From: Shewanella marinintestina
Lineage (GTDB): Bacteria; Pseudomonadota; Gammaproteobacteria; Enterobacterales; Shewanellaceae
Direction: 5' to 3'
Length of the DNA stretch: 64,000 nt
Assembly: GCF_023283845.1 (NCBI RefSeq)
Contig: NZ_JAKILC010000022.1
Location: forward strand, 16,768-80,767
Numbering within the stretch: position 1 is the first letter of the stretch; every line of letters starts with the position of its first letter. Both the position numbers and the translations under genes were made by a program. Shown one piece after another: positions 9,294 to 17,789 of the stretch. A model generated the notes under the pieces. The model did no database searches and was not told the origin of the DNA. It was given only the letters and a program-made list of their open reading frames with translations.

Positions 9294-9539
9294 ATGAACG
9301 ACCTATTTAATGCAGCACAACATCAACTCGACGCTTTAGGCTTACGCTGCCCAGAACCTGTGATGATGGTGCGCAAATCAGTACGACGCATGAACGATGG
9401 CGAGACCTTATTGATTATTGCTGATGATCCAGCAACCACTCGTGATATTCCTAGTTTTTGCGAATTTATGGATCACACCTTAATTGCCAGCCAAACAGAA
9501 TCGACACCTTATCAATACTTGATAAAAAAAGGCTTATAG
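9294..9539 (+). CDS. tusA: Sulfur carrier protein TusA
   Basis: TusA takes persulfide sulfur from IscS and passes it on for tRNA 2-thiouridine synthesis and other sulfur uses. The 81-residue length is the same as in E. coli. The active-site motif [17 protein letters not shown] places the sulfur-carrying cysteine at C19, the usual position. The start is ATG after TGAGGAAAT. It lies 36 bp ahead of a MOSC-domain gene, a family also tied to sulfur chemistry, and the two are likely one operon. Confidence 0.95.
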
Positions 9540-9575
9540 CCACTTGTACAAATCTAATGGATAAAAGGAATTACC

Positions 9576-10013
9576 ATGGCATCACTTATTGGTATTGCAT
9601 TTAAAACTGAAAAACGTGGTCAAATGATTACGGTTGAACAAGCTCAAGTGACCCAAGCTAAAGGTGTTGAAAACGACATCTTTGGCCGTCCGGGTAAGCG
9701 CCAAGTTACAGTGATGTCTATCCAGCAATGGCAGCTTGCCTGTAATGATGTCGGTAAAACCTTGCCTTGGTTTACCCGTAGAGCAAATTTATTAATTGAT
9801 GGAATGAGTTTCTCTGCTCAAGATGTAGGTAAACAACTTATCATTGGTGAACTCGTTTTAGAGATAACTGGTGAGACAGATCCTTGCAAGAACATGGAAA
9901 TGTCTTATCCGGGGCTCGAACGAGCATTATTGTCTGACTGGCGCGGTGGTGTGACATGCCGTGTGATGACTGGAGCAAATATTAAAATGGATGACAATGT
10001 CACTTTAATTTAG
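9576..10013 (+). CDS. MOSC domain-containing protein
   Basis: A stand-alone 145-residue MOSC domain (molybdenum cofactor sulfurase C-terminal domain). Such proteins are thought to carry or transfer sulfur to metal-sulfur targets. Visible family marks are KGVENDIFGRPGKRQVTV (residues 30-46), WFTRRANLLIDG (65-76), ETDPCKNMEMSYPGLE (100-115) and RGGVTCRV (123-130). The two cysteines, C104 and C128, are candidates for persulfide binding; C128 is in the place where MOSC proteins keep a conserved Cys. The ribosome binding site is AAAGGAA. The substrate is unknown; the link with TusA is inferred from adjacency. Confidence 0.85.
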   Translation: MASLIGIAFKTEKRGQMITVEQAQVTQAKGVENDIFGRPGKRQVTVMSIQQWQLACNDVGKTLPWFTRRANLLIDGMSFSAQDVGKQLIIGELVLEITGETDPCKNMEMSYPGLERALLSDWRGGVTCRVMTGANIKMDDNVTLI

Positions 10014-10034
10014 TGCTTTAATTTTTGCCAAAGT

Positions 10035-10057
10035 TTGAGCAGTAGCTAACTGCTCAA
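10035..10057. other. Stem-loop in the gap after the MOSC gene
   Basis: Two perfect 9-bp arms, TTGAGCAGT and ACTGCTCAA, flank AGCTA. There is no T tract, so it is at best a weak terminator or an mRNA 3' end structure. The rest of the 323-bp gap (10014-10336) is AT-rich and shows no gene; it must hold the promoter of the next gene. Confidence 0.5.
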
Positions 10058-10336
10058 TACCACCATAACCCACTCACTTGCGACAATTCATCTCAAGCAA
10101 CCAACCGCAAGTTTCACTGCAATTTAAGATTTCCTGCAAGCTATCCCTTAGTTAGCTCTCACTCGTATAAAGCCACTATTAACTTAACTAATTGAAACAG
10201 AATTTTTGTTTTACTGTTAACTAAATTATGCGATAACTGTTGCACAAATTAATCTCCAATTAAGCGCTAACCCTAACAATCAATAAATTAAATTGAAAAC
10301 CACTCCTTTAAAACGATAACAATAATTAGGATTATC

Positions 10337-13300
10337 ATGTTAAAGAACAAATTAACTCCCCTATATGCGGCCATCGCATTAAGCCTTAGTGTTCCAGTCG
10401 CGGCAGAAGAAGACAAAAAGTCTTGGCAAGTTAATGCGCCAGCAAACGCGCCTTTAGAACAAATTAAAATTGAAGTCGATGAAGGTACCTGGATGAACGT
10501 CAGCGTTAGCCCTAACGGCAAGCACGTGGTGTTCGACTTACTTGGTGACATTTATCAAATGCCAATTTCTGGCGGCGAAGCTAAGCCATTAGCTAAAGGC
10601 ATTGCATGGCAAATGCAGCCGGTATATAGCCCTGATGGTAAATACATCGCCTTCACTTCTGATGAAGATGGTGGTGACAACATTTGGGTAATGGAAGCTG
10701 ATGGCAGCAACCCTCGCCCTGTCACTAAAGAAACATTCCGCTTATTGAATAGTCCAGCTTGGAGCCCTGATGGCCAATATCTAGTAGCACGCAAACACTT
10801 TACTGGTAGTCGCAGCCTAGGTGCAGGTGAAGTATGGATGTATCACGTTGCTGGCGGCGACGGTGTGAAATTAACTGAGCGCCCAAATGAGCAAAAAGAT
10901 TTAGGTGAACCTGCCTACTCGCCAGATGGCCGTTATATCTACTTTAGCCAAGATGCGACGCCGGGTAAGACCTTCCATTACTCAAAAGACTCAGTAAAAG
11001 GCATCTATAAGATCAAGCGTTATGATACCCAGACCGGCGATATCGAAGTATTGATCCAAGGTACTGGCGGCGCGATTCGACCAACGCCAAGCCCAGATGG
11101 CAATAAGCTAGCCTATATCAAACGTGATGGTTTCCAGTCTTCACTTTATCTTCTCGATTTAAAGTCTGGTGAAACAGAAAAACTATACGGTGAACTAGAC
11201 CGAGACATGCAAGAAACCTGGGCTATCCACGGCGTATATCCAACCATGAGTTGGACAGCCGATAACGATGAAATCGTATTCTGGGCTAACGGTAAAATTA
11301 ACAAACTTGATGTTGAATCTAAATCAGTAGAGCAAATTCCATTTACAGTTAAAACCGAACGAGCTGTTCAACCAGCCGTTCGTTTTACCCAAGATCTCGA
11401 TAAAGATGTGTTCAACGTAAAGATGCTACGTATGGCGCAAGTATCTCCTGATGGTAAGAAAGTTGCTTTTGAAGCCCTAGGTAAGATCTGGGTTAAGAGT
11501 TTACCCGACGGCAAGATGTCTCGACTCACCAAGCTAGATAGTGATCTACGTGAACTGTTTCCACAATGGTCACGCGATGGAAAACGCGTTGTATTCACCA
11601 CTTGGGATGACCAAAAGCAAGGTACTGTTAGTTTAGCTACCGTGCGCAATAAGCGTGTAAAAGTACTAACTGATGAGCCTGGTAAATACGTAGAACCTAC
11701 CTTCTCACCAGATGGTGAGACTGTTGTGTACCGTAAAGCTAAAGGTGGTTATATCACTCCACGCACATGGTCACAAGAAACAGGCCTTTATCGAGTAGAT
11801 ATTGATGGCGATAAAAATACTAAGATCACCGCTGCAGGTTACCAACCTCAATTTGGCGCAGACAACGACCGAGTCTACTTTATGGAAAGTGGTGAAACAC
11901 CACAGCTTGCATCTATTGGACTCAATGGTTTTGAAAAGCGTGTACATTACACCAGTAAACACGCCACCGAATTCAGAGTATCACCTGATGGTAATCAACT
12001 CGCTTTTGCTGAACGTTTTAAAGTGTTTGTCACCCCATTTGCTAAACACGGTGAAACGATTCAAATAGGCCCTAAAGCCAGTAATCTTCCAGTTGAACAA
12101 TTAAGCGTACGCGCCGGTGAAAGCATTAGTTGGAACACTGATAGTAACCAACTGTACTGGACGCTCGGGCCTGAACTTTACCAAGTTAGTGTTGATACTC
12201 AATACCAGCAGCAAGCAGAGGGTGCTGAAGTATCTAAAGTTGAGCCAACCATTACCGATCTTGGCTTCACCCAAAAAGCTGATGTTCCACGTGGAACAAT
12301 CGCCTTTGTTGGTGGAAAAATCATTACCATGGAAAATGATGAAGTTATCGAAAACGGCACGGTAATCGTTAAAGATAATCACATTGTCAGTGTAGGTTCT
12401 GCATCTGTTATCGATATCCCAAGTGACGCTAAGGTCATCGATATCAAGGGTAAAACTCTGATGCCAGGCTTATTCGATGCCCATGCTCATGGTGCTCAAG
12501 GTGAGAATGAAATCATCCCGCAGCAAAACTGGGAGCTCTACTCTAATCTGTCTCTAGGTGTTACAGCTATTCACGACCCATCAAATGACACCACAGAAAT
12601 CTTTGCAGCTGCAGAGCAACAGAAAGCAGGTAATATTGCTGGCCCACGTATTTTCTCTACCGGTACTATTTTATATGGCGCGAACCTACCAGGTTATACC
12701 TCTCATATAGATTCACTCGATGATGCCAAATTCCATTTAGAGCGCTTGAAAAAAGTCGGTGCTTTCAGTGTTAAGAGTTATAACCAACCACGTCGTAACC
12801 AACGTCAGCAAGTTATCGCAGCAGCACGCGAGCTGGAAATGATGGTAGTGCCTGAAGGCGGAAGTTTACTGCAACATAACCTAACCATGATTGCCGATGG
12901 TCACACAGGTATAGAACACTCGCTACCGGCAGCGAATATCTATAGCGACATTAAGCAGTTCTGGAGCCAAACTGAAGTTGGCTATACACCAACGTTAGTT
13001 GTTGCTTATGGTGGTATCTCTGGTGAAAACTATTGGTATGACAAAACCGATGTGTGGGCACACCCTCGTTTGTCTATGTACGTACCATCAGATATTTTAG
13101 ATGCTCGCTCAATGCGTCGCCCGACAGCACCAGACGAACATTACAATCACTTTAACGTCGCGCGTGTAGCAAATGAACTAAATGAAGTTGGCATTAAAGC
13201 TAACATAGGTGCTCATGGTCAACGTGAAGGTCTAGCGGCTCATTGGGAAATGTGGATGTTTGCTCAAGGTGGTATGAGCAATCTGGAAGTACTAAAAACA

Positions 13301-13552
13301 GCAACCATCAACCCAGCTAAACATTTTGCGATGGATCACCAAATTGGTTCAATCAAGCAAGGCAAACTTGCCGACCTAATTGTTATCGATGGTAATCCGC
13401 TGGAAGATATCCGCGTCACCGATCGTGTGACTTACACCATGGTTAACGGCAAACTATTTAATGCGGAGACAATGGATCAGCTAAATGGTGGTTCCAACAA
13501 TAAAGGTAAGCAAAGAGAAACCTTCTTCTTCGAAAAAATAAATCCATTTTGA
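10337..13552 (+). CDS. Secreted beta-propeller plus amidohydrolase protein
   Basis: A 1071-residue exported protein. A signal peptide spans residues 1-23 (hydrophobic YAAIALSLSVPVAA, cleavage after VAA). Residues about 30-630 contain repeated TolB/WD40-like blades marked by SPDGKY, SPDGQYL, SPDGRYIYF, SPDGKKVAF, SRDGKRVVF and SPDGETVVY. Residues about 640-1060 are an amidohydrolase barrel: a GKIITMENDEVIENGTV-like entry strand, then MPGLFDAHAHG with metal ligands H716 and H718, a possible lysine ligand in FSVKSYNQP, His residues in DGHTGIEHS and GAHGQREG, and the closing GKLADLIVIDGNPLEDI strand. It probably hydrolyses an amide, peptide or cyclic substrate in the periplasm or outside; the substrate is not predictable. 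A parS site is embedded in its coding sequence at 12283. Confidence 0.85.
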   Translation: MLKNKLTPLYAAIALSLSVPVAAEEDKKSWQVNAPANAPLEQIKIEVDEGTWMNVSVSPNGKHVVFDLLGDIYQMPISGGEAKPLAKGIAWQMQPVYSPDGKYIAFTSDEDGGDNIWVMEADGSNPRPVTKETFRLLNSPAWSPDGQYLVARKHFTGSRSLGAGEVWMYHVAGGDGVKLTERPNEQKDLGEPAYSPDGRYIYFSQDATPGKTFHYSKDSVKGIYKIKRYDTQTGDIEVLIQGTGGAIRPTPSPDGNKLAYIKRDGFQSSLYLLDLKSGETEKLYGELDRDMQETWAIHGVYPTMSWTADNDEIVFWANGKINKLDVESKSVEQIPFTVKTERAVQPAVRFTQDLDKDVFNVKMLRMAQVSPDGKKVAFEALGKIWVKSLPDGKMSRLTKLDSDLRELFPQWSRDGKRVVFTTWDDQKQGTVSLATVRNKRVKVLTDEPGKYVEPTFSPDGETVVYRKAKGGYITPRTWSQETGLYRVDIDGDKNTKITAAGYQPQFGADNDRVYFMESGETPQLASIGLNGFEKRVHYTSKHATEFRVSPDGNQLAFAERFKVFVTPFAKHGETIQIGPKASNLPVEQLSVRAGESISWNTDSNQLYWTLGPELYQVSVDTQYQQQAEGAEVSKVEPTITDLGFTQKADVPRGTIAFVGGKIITMENDEVIENGTVIVKDNHIVSVGSASVIDIPSDAKVIDIKGKTLMPGLFDAHAHGAQGENEIIPQQNWELYSNLSLGVTAIHDPSNDTTEIFAAAEQQKAGNIAGPRIFSTGTILYGANLPGYTSHIDSLDDAKFHLERLKKVGAFSVKSYNQPRRNQRQQVIAAARELEMMVVPEGGSLLQHNLTMIADGHTGIEHSLPAANIYSDIKQFWSQTEVGYTPTLVVAYGGISGENYWYDKTDVWAHPRLSMYVPSDILDARSMRRPTAPDEHYNHFNVARVANELNEVGIKANIGAHGQREGLAAHWEMWMFAQGGMSNLEVLKTATINPAKHFAMDHQIGSIKQGKLADLIVIDGNPLEDIRVTDRVTYTMVNGKLFNAETMDQLNGGSNNKGKQRETFFFEKINPF
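12283..12298. promoter_or_regulatory. parS: parS centromere site 2 (intragenic)
   Basis: A perfect TGTTCCACGTGGAACA lies inside the amidohydrolase gene, where it encodes part of DVPRGTI at the junction between propeller and barrel. It is identical to sites 1 and 3. Confidence 0.88.
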
Positions 13553-13640
13553 AATTTAAAATCTGGCTAACTTAGCTACGATTTTAAAATTTGAGGAAAA
13601 TTATTTTTTGATTCAAAAATGTGCTTTTTAGCTAAAAATG

Positions 13641-13672
13641 AAAAAGGATGTTCCACGTGGAACATCCTTTTT
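13641..13672. terminator. parS: Terminator hairpin built around parS site 3
   Basis: A perfect TGTTCCACGTGGAACA (13649-13664) is extended by AAGGA/TCCTT and flanked by A and T runs. The result is a roughly 32-bp uninterrupted inverted repeat that ends in a T tract. It is both a parS site and a textbook intrinsic terminator shape, about 90 bp after the amidohydrolase stop. Confidence 0.85.
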
Positions 13673-13678
13673 TATTTA

Positions 13679-13790
13679 GGTTCTAGGTTCTAGGTTCTAG
13701 GTTCTAGGTTCTAGGTTCTAGGTTCTAGGTTCTAGGTTCTAGGTTCTAGGTTCTAGGTTCTAGGTTCTAGGTTCTAGGTTCTAGGTTCTA
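13679..13790. repeat. Perfect 16-copy heptamer tandem array (GGTTCTA)n
   Basis: Exactly 112 bp of the 7-mer GGTTCTA repeated 16 times with no mismatch, directly after the parS/terminator hairpin. It is non-coding. Each unit boundary makes CTAGG, so the array is rich in CTAG, as is the dispersed repeat just downstream. Copy number of such perfect arrays is expected to vary between strains. Confidence 0.97.
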
Positions 13791-13917
13791 GCATTAATCT
13801 AACAGCCCTAACCTTTATTACTCATTTATATTTTTAGAATTTCTAAGAATGTGTAAGTGCTGCGGACTATGACTCTTTTCTGATTCCCTGAGAAAATTTA
13901 TATATCACTTAATTGAA

Positions 13918-14057
13918 GGGCTAAAGCCCGAACTACAAAATAAAACTTTTTATTCTTTACCGTTAGCGAGTTTGCGAACGTTCAGTTATCCGTCAGCGAA
14001 GCATTCGCCTCTGCTTTGCCTTTCCTAGTCCCTAGGATCTTTCTTAGCTTTTCCTAG
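13918..14057 (-). repeat. CTAG-rich dispersed repeat, copy A
   Basis: Read on the minus strand from 14057, the sequence starts CTAGGAAAAGC, continues with AAGAAAG, CCTAGG and CAAAG blocks, and ends near the palindrome GGGCTTTAGCCC (13918-13929). The same order of blocks is found at 45639-45821 on the plus strand, with roughly 85% identity by eye over the first 45 bases. No protein is encoded. It overlaps the last codons of tag. Between the heptamer array and this copy (13791-13917) nothing else is recognised. Confidence 0.75.
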
Positions 14058-14622
14058 TACCTTCTTCACCATAACAAAAACAATCAGAGGTGTGGTCATT
14101 CACCATTCCGACCGCCTGCATAAAGGCATAACAAATTGTTGGCCCTACGAAATTGAAGCCCATATTTTTAAGTGCTTTAGACATAGCTTCTGATTCAGTG
14201 GTTTGTGCTGGAACTTGTTGCACCGACTCAAAGTGGTTCACCTTGGGACTACCACCAACAAACTCCCACAAGAATTTTGAAAAATCATTGCCCTGCTCGG
14301 TATAAACCAAATAGGCTTTAGCATTTTTAATGATTGAATTTACTTTGAGGCGATTACGTACAATTCCAGGATTGAGCATTAACTCTTCAACTTTCTCATC
14401 ATCAAAAGTCGCAATGATCTTAGGCTCGAAATTAGCAAATGCAGCCTCATAATTTTGCTGTTTTTTGAGGATAGTAATCCAAGATAATCCCGCTTGTTGG
14501 CCATCTAAACACAGCTTTTCAAACAGCTCTCGGCTGTCATAAACCGGCCTGCCCCAAACTTTGTCATGGTACTCTTGATAGATAGGATCTTGTCCTACCC
14601 AAGCACAACGTGTCACTTCCAT
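14044..14622 (-). CDS. tag: DNA-3-methyladenine glycosylase I Tag
   Basis: Tag excises 3-methyladenine from alkylated DNA as the first step of base excision repair. The protein has 192 residues (E. coli 187). The zinc-snap ligands are seen: C6 and H19 at the N-terminus (RCAWVGQDP, EYHDKVWG) and His/Cys in NDHTSDCFC near the C-terminus. The base-recognition segment reads CLDGQQAGLSW: D40 stands where E. coli Tag has Glu38, a conservative change in the pocket. KALKNMGFNFVGPTICYAFMQA is highly conserved. The last residues (TRKS and the stop) are encoded by the CTAG-rich repeat at 13918-14057. It is divergent from glyQS. The start is ATG. Confidence 0.93.
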   Translation of the reverse strand: MEVTRCAWVGQDPIYQEYHDKVWGRPVYDSRELFEKLCLDGQQAGLSWITILKKQQNYEAAFANFEPKIIATFDDEKVEELMLNPGIVRNRLKVNSIIKNAKAYLVYTEQGNDFSKFLWEFVGGSPKVNHFESVQQVPAQTTESEAMSKALKNMGFNFVGPTICYAFMQAVGMVNDHTSDCFCYGEEGTRKS

Positions 14623-14739
14623 TGCTATTTCCCTAATTTTTTAACCTAACAGATAAAAAATAACCTACATAAGCGTAATTCTACAAGGTATAATCGATAC
14701 CATTTTCTATTAAAGCTTCCAGGCAGTAGACAAGCGGAT

Positions 14740-15645
14740 ATGACGACCAAACACGACGTAAAAACATTCCAGGGTTTTATTATGACCCTACAGGAATACT
14801 GGGCGCAGCAAGGTTGCGCAATTGTTCAACCATTAGATATGGAAGTCGGTGCAGGCACATTCCACCCTATGACTTTCCTTAGAGCGCTAGGCCCAGAGCC
14901 GATGAGTTGTGCCTATGTACAACCAAGTCGTCGTCCTACCGATGGCCGCTACGGTGACAACCCAAACCGTCTACAGCACTTTTATCAGTATCAAGTAGTA
15001 CTAAAACCTTCTCCTGATAACATCCAAGAGCTATATCTTGGATCGTTAGAAGCTGCAGGCATCGACATGGACATCCATGATGTTCGCTTTGTTGAAGACA
15101 ACTGGGAATCACCAACTCTTGGTGCCTGGGGTCTAGGCTGGGAAGTTTGGTTGAACGGCATGGAAGTCTCTCAGTTTACTTACTTCCAGCAAGTCGGTGG
15201 ACTTGAGTGTAAACCGGTCACGGGTGAAATCACATACGGTCTAGAGCGTCTTGCTATGTATATCCAAGAAGTGGATAACGTTTATGATCTAGTATGGACT
15301 GACGGCCCAATGGGCAAAGTTATGTATGGCGATATCTTCCATCAGAATGAAGTTGAGCAATCTGCTTATAACTTTGAACATGCCAATGTTGAAGTCTTAT
15401 TTAGAGCATTTGATGACTGTGAAGTTGCTTGTCAGCACCTTCTCACATTAGAAAAACCTCTCGCCTTGCCTGCTTATGAGCAGGTAATGAAAGCCTCTCA
15501 CGCATTCAACCTACTTGATGCTCGCCATGCAATCTCAGTTACTGAGCGCCAGCGTTACATTTTACGCGTTCGCACCATGGCTAAAGGCGTGGCTGAAGCT
15601 TACTATCAATCTCGTGAAGCACTTGGCTTCCCTATCGGTAAGTAG
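14740..15645 (+). CDS. glyQ: Glycyl-tRNA synthetase alpha subunit
   Basis: Catalytic class II subunit of the heterotetrameric (alpha2beta2) bacterial glycyl-tRNA synthetase. It has 301 residues, as expected. Conserved stretches include YWAQQGCAIVQPLDMEVG, PSRRPTDGRYGDNPNRLQH (motif 2 region), WGLGWEVWLNGMEVSQFT and TGEITYGLERLAMYIQ (motif 3). The start is ATG; the conserved region begins at TFQGFIMTLQ. It lies 11 bp before glyS, in one operon that ends at the terminator at 17742-17770. Confidence 0.97.
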   Translation: MTTKHDVKTFQGFIMTLQEYWAQQGCAIVQPLDMEVGAGTFHPMTFLRALGPEPMSCAYVQPSRRPTDGRYGDNPNRLQHFYQYQVVLKPSPDNIQELYLGSLEAAGIDMDIHDVRFVEDNWESPTLGAWGLGWEVWLNGMEVSQFTYFQQVGGLECKPVTGEITYGLERLAMYIQEVDNVYDLVWTDGPMGKVMYGDIFHQNEVEQSAYNFEHANVEVLFRAFDDCEVACQHLLTLEKPLALPAYEQVMKASHAFNLLDARHAISVTERQRYILRVRTMAKGVAEAYYQSREALGFPIGK

Positions 15646-15656
15646 AGGATTAACTG

Positions 15657-17726
15657 ATGAATTTTGAAAACTTACTGATTGAAGTCGGTACAGAAGAACT
15701 ACCTCCAAAGTCACTGCGTAAACTAGCTGAATCATTTCTAGCTAATTTTACTGAAGAGCTAACTAAAGCTGAATTGAGCTTTGAGTCTGCAGTATGGCAC
15801 GCTGCGCCACGTCGCTTAGCTATTTGTATCAACCAACTTGCGCTAGCACAAGCAGACAAAGTGGTTGAAAAGCGCGGTCCAGCGGTAGCTCAAGCTTTTG
15901 ATGCTGACGGTAACCCGACTAAAGCCGCTATGGGCTGGGCTCGTGGTAACGGTATTACTGTTGAGCAAGCTGAGCGTTTAAAGACGGATAAAGGCGAATG
16001 GCTACTGCACCAAGCTCGCGTTGTTGGTGTTGAAACTAAAAGCCTAATCGCCGATATGGCGCAGCGCTCATTAGACAAGTTACCGATCCCAAAGCCAATG
16101 CGCTGGGGTAGCAACACAACTCAGTTTATCCGCCCTGTTCACACTGTAACTATGCTACTGGGTAGTGAAGTGGTTGATGGCGAATTACTAGGTATTAAAT
16201 CTGACCGCGTTGTTCGTGGCCACCGCTTTATGGGTGAATCTAGCTTTGAGCTAGATCATGCAGACAACTATTTAATCGCACTTAAAGAGAAAGGCAAAGT
16301 ACTCGCAGATTACGAAGCACGTAAAGCGATTATCAAAACTGATGCTGAAGCGGCTGCCACTAAAATTGGCGGTGTAGCTGATCTAGAAGATGATTTACTG
16401 GAAGAAGTGACTTCACTCGTTGAGTGGCCTGTTGTGCTTACAGCAAGCTTCGAAGAAAAGTTCTTAGACGTACCAGCAGAAGCCTTGGTTTACACCATGA
16501 AAGGTGATCAAAAGTACTTCCCTGTATTTGATAAGACTGGCCAACTGCTACCTAACTTTATCTTCGTGACTAACATCGAATCTAAAGATCCACAGCAGAT
16601 TATTGCAGGTAACGAGAAAGTGGTTCGTCCACGTCTTGCCGATGCTGAGTTCTTCTTTGAAACCGATAAGAAAGACACACTAGAAGCTCGCCTTGCTAGC
16701 CTAGAAACAGTTATTTTCCAAAAGCAACTTGGCACAATTAAGCAACGCGTTGAGCGTATCTCTGCTATGGCAGGTTACATTGCTACTAGCATTGATGCTA
16801 ACAGCGAAGAAGCCGCACGTGCAGGTCTATTATCAAAGTCAGATTTGATGACTAACATGGTAATGGAGTTTACTGACCTTCAAGGCACCATGGGTATGCA
16901 TTACGCACGCCTAAACGGTGAAACTGAAGCGGTAGCTGTAGCACTGTCTGAACAATATAAGCCTAAGTTTTCTGGCGATACCGTACCAACTGCACCAATC
17001 TCAATTTGTGTGGCATTAGCTGAAAAGCTAGATACATTAGTAGGTATCTTTGGTATTGGCCAAGCACCAAAAGGTGCTGCGGATCCATTTGCACTGCGTC
17101 GTGCTGCAATTGGTGTGCTTCGTATCTGTTTAGAAAACAATTTACCACTAGATCTTGTAGACCTAATTGCTAAGGCACAAGAGCTACACGGTGAAAACCT
17201 AACTAACGATGATGTTGCAGAGCAAGTGCTTGAGTTCTTTATGGCTCGCTTCCGTGCTTGGTATCAAGATCAGGGTGTAAGTGTAGATGTGATCTTAGCC
17301 GTACTGGCTCGTCGCCCTACTGCTCCTGCAGATTTTGAAAGCCGCATTAAAGCTGTTGCTCACTTCAGAACACTTGAGCAAGCTTCTGCTCTAGCTGCTG
17401 CTAACAAGCGTGTATCTAACATTTTAGCTAAAGTTGAAGGTGAGCTACCAGCTGCTATCGATGACAAGCTACTTGTTGAATCTGCTGAAAAAGCACTGGC
17501 TGAAAAGCTTGCAGAATTACACCCACAATTGGCGCCGCTATTTGCTGCCGCTAACTACCAAGAAGCATTAGCACTCCTAGCAAGTCTACGTGAAAGTGTT
17601 GATACCTTCTTTGAAGATGTGATGGTAATGGCTGATGATGAAGCACTTAAGAACAACCGTTTAGCACTACTTTCTAGCCTACGCGAGCAGTTCTTACATG
17701 CCGCGGATATCTCGTTACTTCAATAA
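15657..17726 (+). CDS. glyS: Glycyl-tRNA synthetase beta subunit
   Basis: The beta subunit binds tRNA(Gly) and is essential for aminoacylation with GlyQ. The 689 residues match E. coli. It starts with the family motif ENLLIEVGTEELPPKSLR. PFALRRAAIGVLRI, the HD-like domain mark, is near residue 477, and an anticodon-binding DALR-type C-terminus ends with RLALLSSLREQFLHAADIS. The ribosome binding site is AGAGGATT before ATG. Codon use is like that of neighbouring housekeeping genes. Confidence 0.97.
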   Translation: MNFENLLIEVGTEELPPKSLRKLAESFLANFTEELTKAELSFESAVWHAAPRRLAICINQLALAQADKVVEKRGPAVAQAFDADGNPTKAAMGWARGNGITVEQAERLKTDKGEWLLHQARVVGVETKSLIADMAQRSLDKLPIPKPMRWGSNTTQFIRPVHTVTMLLGSEVVDGELLGIKSDRVVRGHRFMGESSFELDHADNYLIALKEKGKVLADYEARKAIIKTDAEAAATKIGGVADLEDDLLEEVTSLVEWPVVLTASFEEKFLDVPAEALVYTMKGDQKYFPVFDKTGQLLPNFIFVTNIESKDPQQIIAGNEKVVRPRLADAEFFFETDKKDTLEARLASLETVIFQKQLGTIKQRVERISAMAGYIATSIDANSEEAARAGLLSKSDLMTNMVMEFTDLQGTMGMHYARLNGETEAVAVALSEQYKPKFSGDTVPTAPISICVALAEKLDTLVGIFGIGQAPKGAADPFALRRAAIGVLRICLENNLPLDLVDLIAKAQELHGENLTNDDVAEQVLEFFMARFRAWYQDQGVSVDVILAVLARRPTAPADFESRIKAVAHFRTLEQASALAAANKRVSNILAKVEGELPAAIDDKLLVESAEKALAEKLAELHPQLAPLFAAANYQEALALLASLRESVDTFFEDVMVMADDEALKNNRLALLSSLREQFLHAADISLLQ

Positions 17727-17741
17727 GTAATAAGCAGATAT

Positions 17742-17770
17742 AAAAAAACGCGCCTAAGGCGCGTTTTTTT
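17742..17770. terminator. Bidirectional terminator between glyS and the HDOD gene
   Basis: The stem ACGCGCC/GGCGCGT with loop TAA is flanked by seven A and seven T. It can end glyQS transcripts on the plus strand and the convergent HDOD gene on the minus strand. Confidence 0.9.
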
Positions 17771-17789
17771 ATTGTTCTAAGTTACACTA

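Noticed and set aside
10308..10340. Possible Fur box before the amidohydrolase gene
   Set aside because: The similarity (GATAAC and GGATTATC) is weak and asymmetric, and the gene is not of a known iron-regulated type.
10520..10535. CACGTG in the amidohydrolase gene as a parS core
   Set aside because: Flanking bases do not match parS beyond the hexamer.
13553..13600. AT-rich inverted repeat right after the amidohydrolase stop
   Set aside because: The arms are mostly A and T with mismatches and would form a weak stem; the parS hairpin just downstream is the better terminator.
13679..13790. Heptamer array considered as a CRISPR array
   Set aside because: Units are 7 bp and contiguous, with no spacers, and no cas genes are near.
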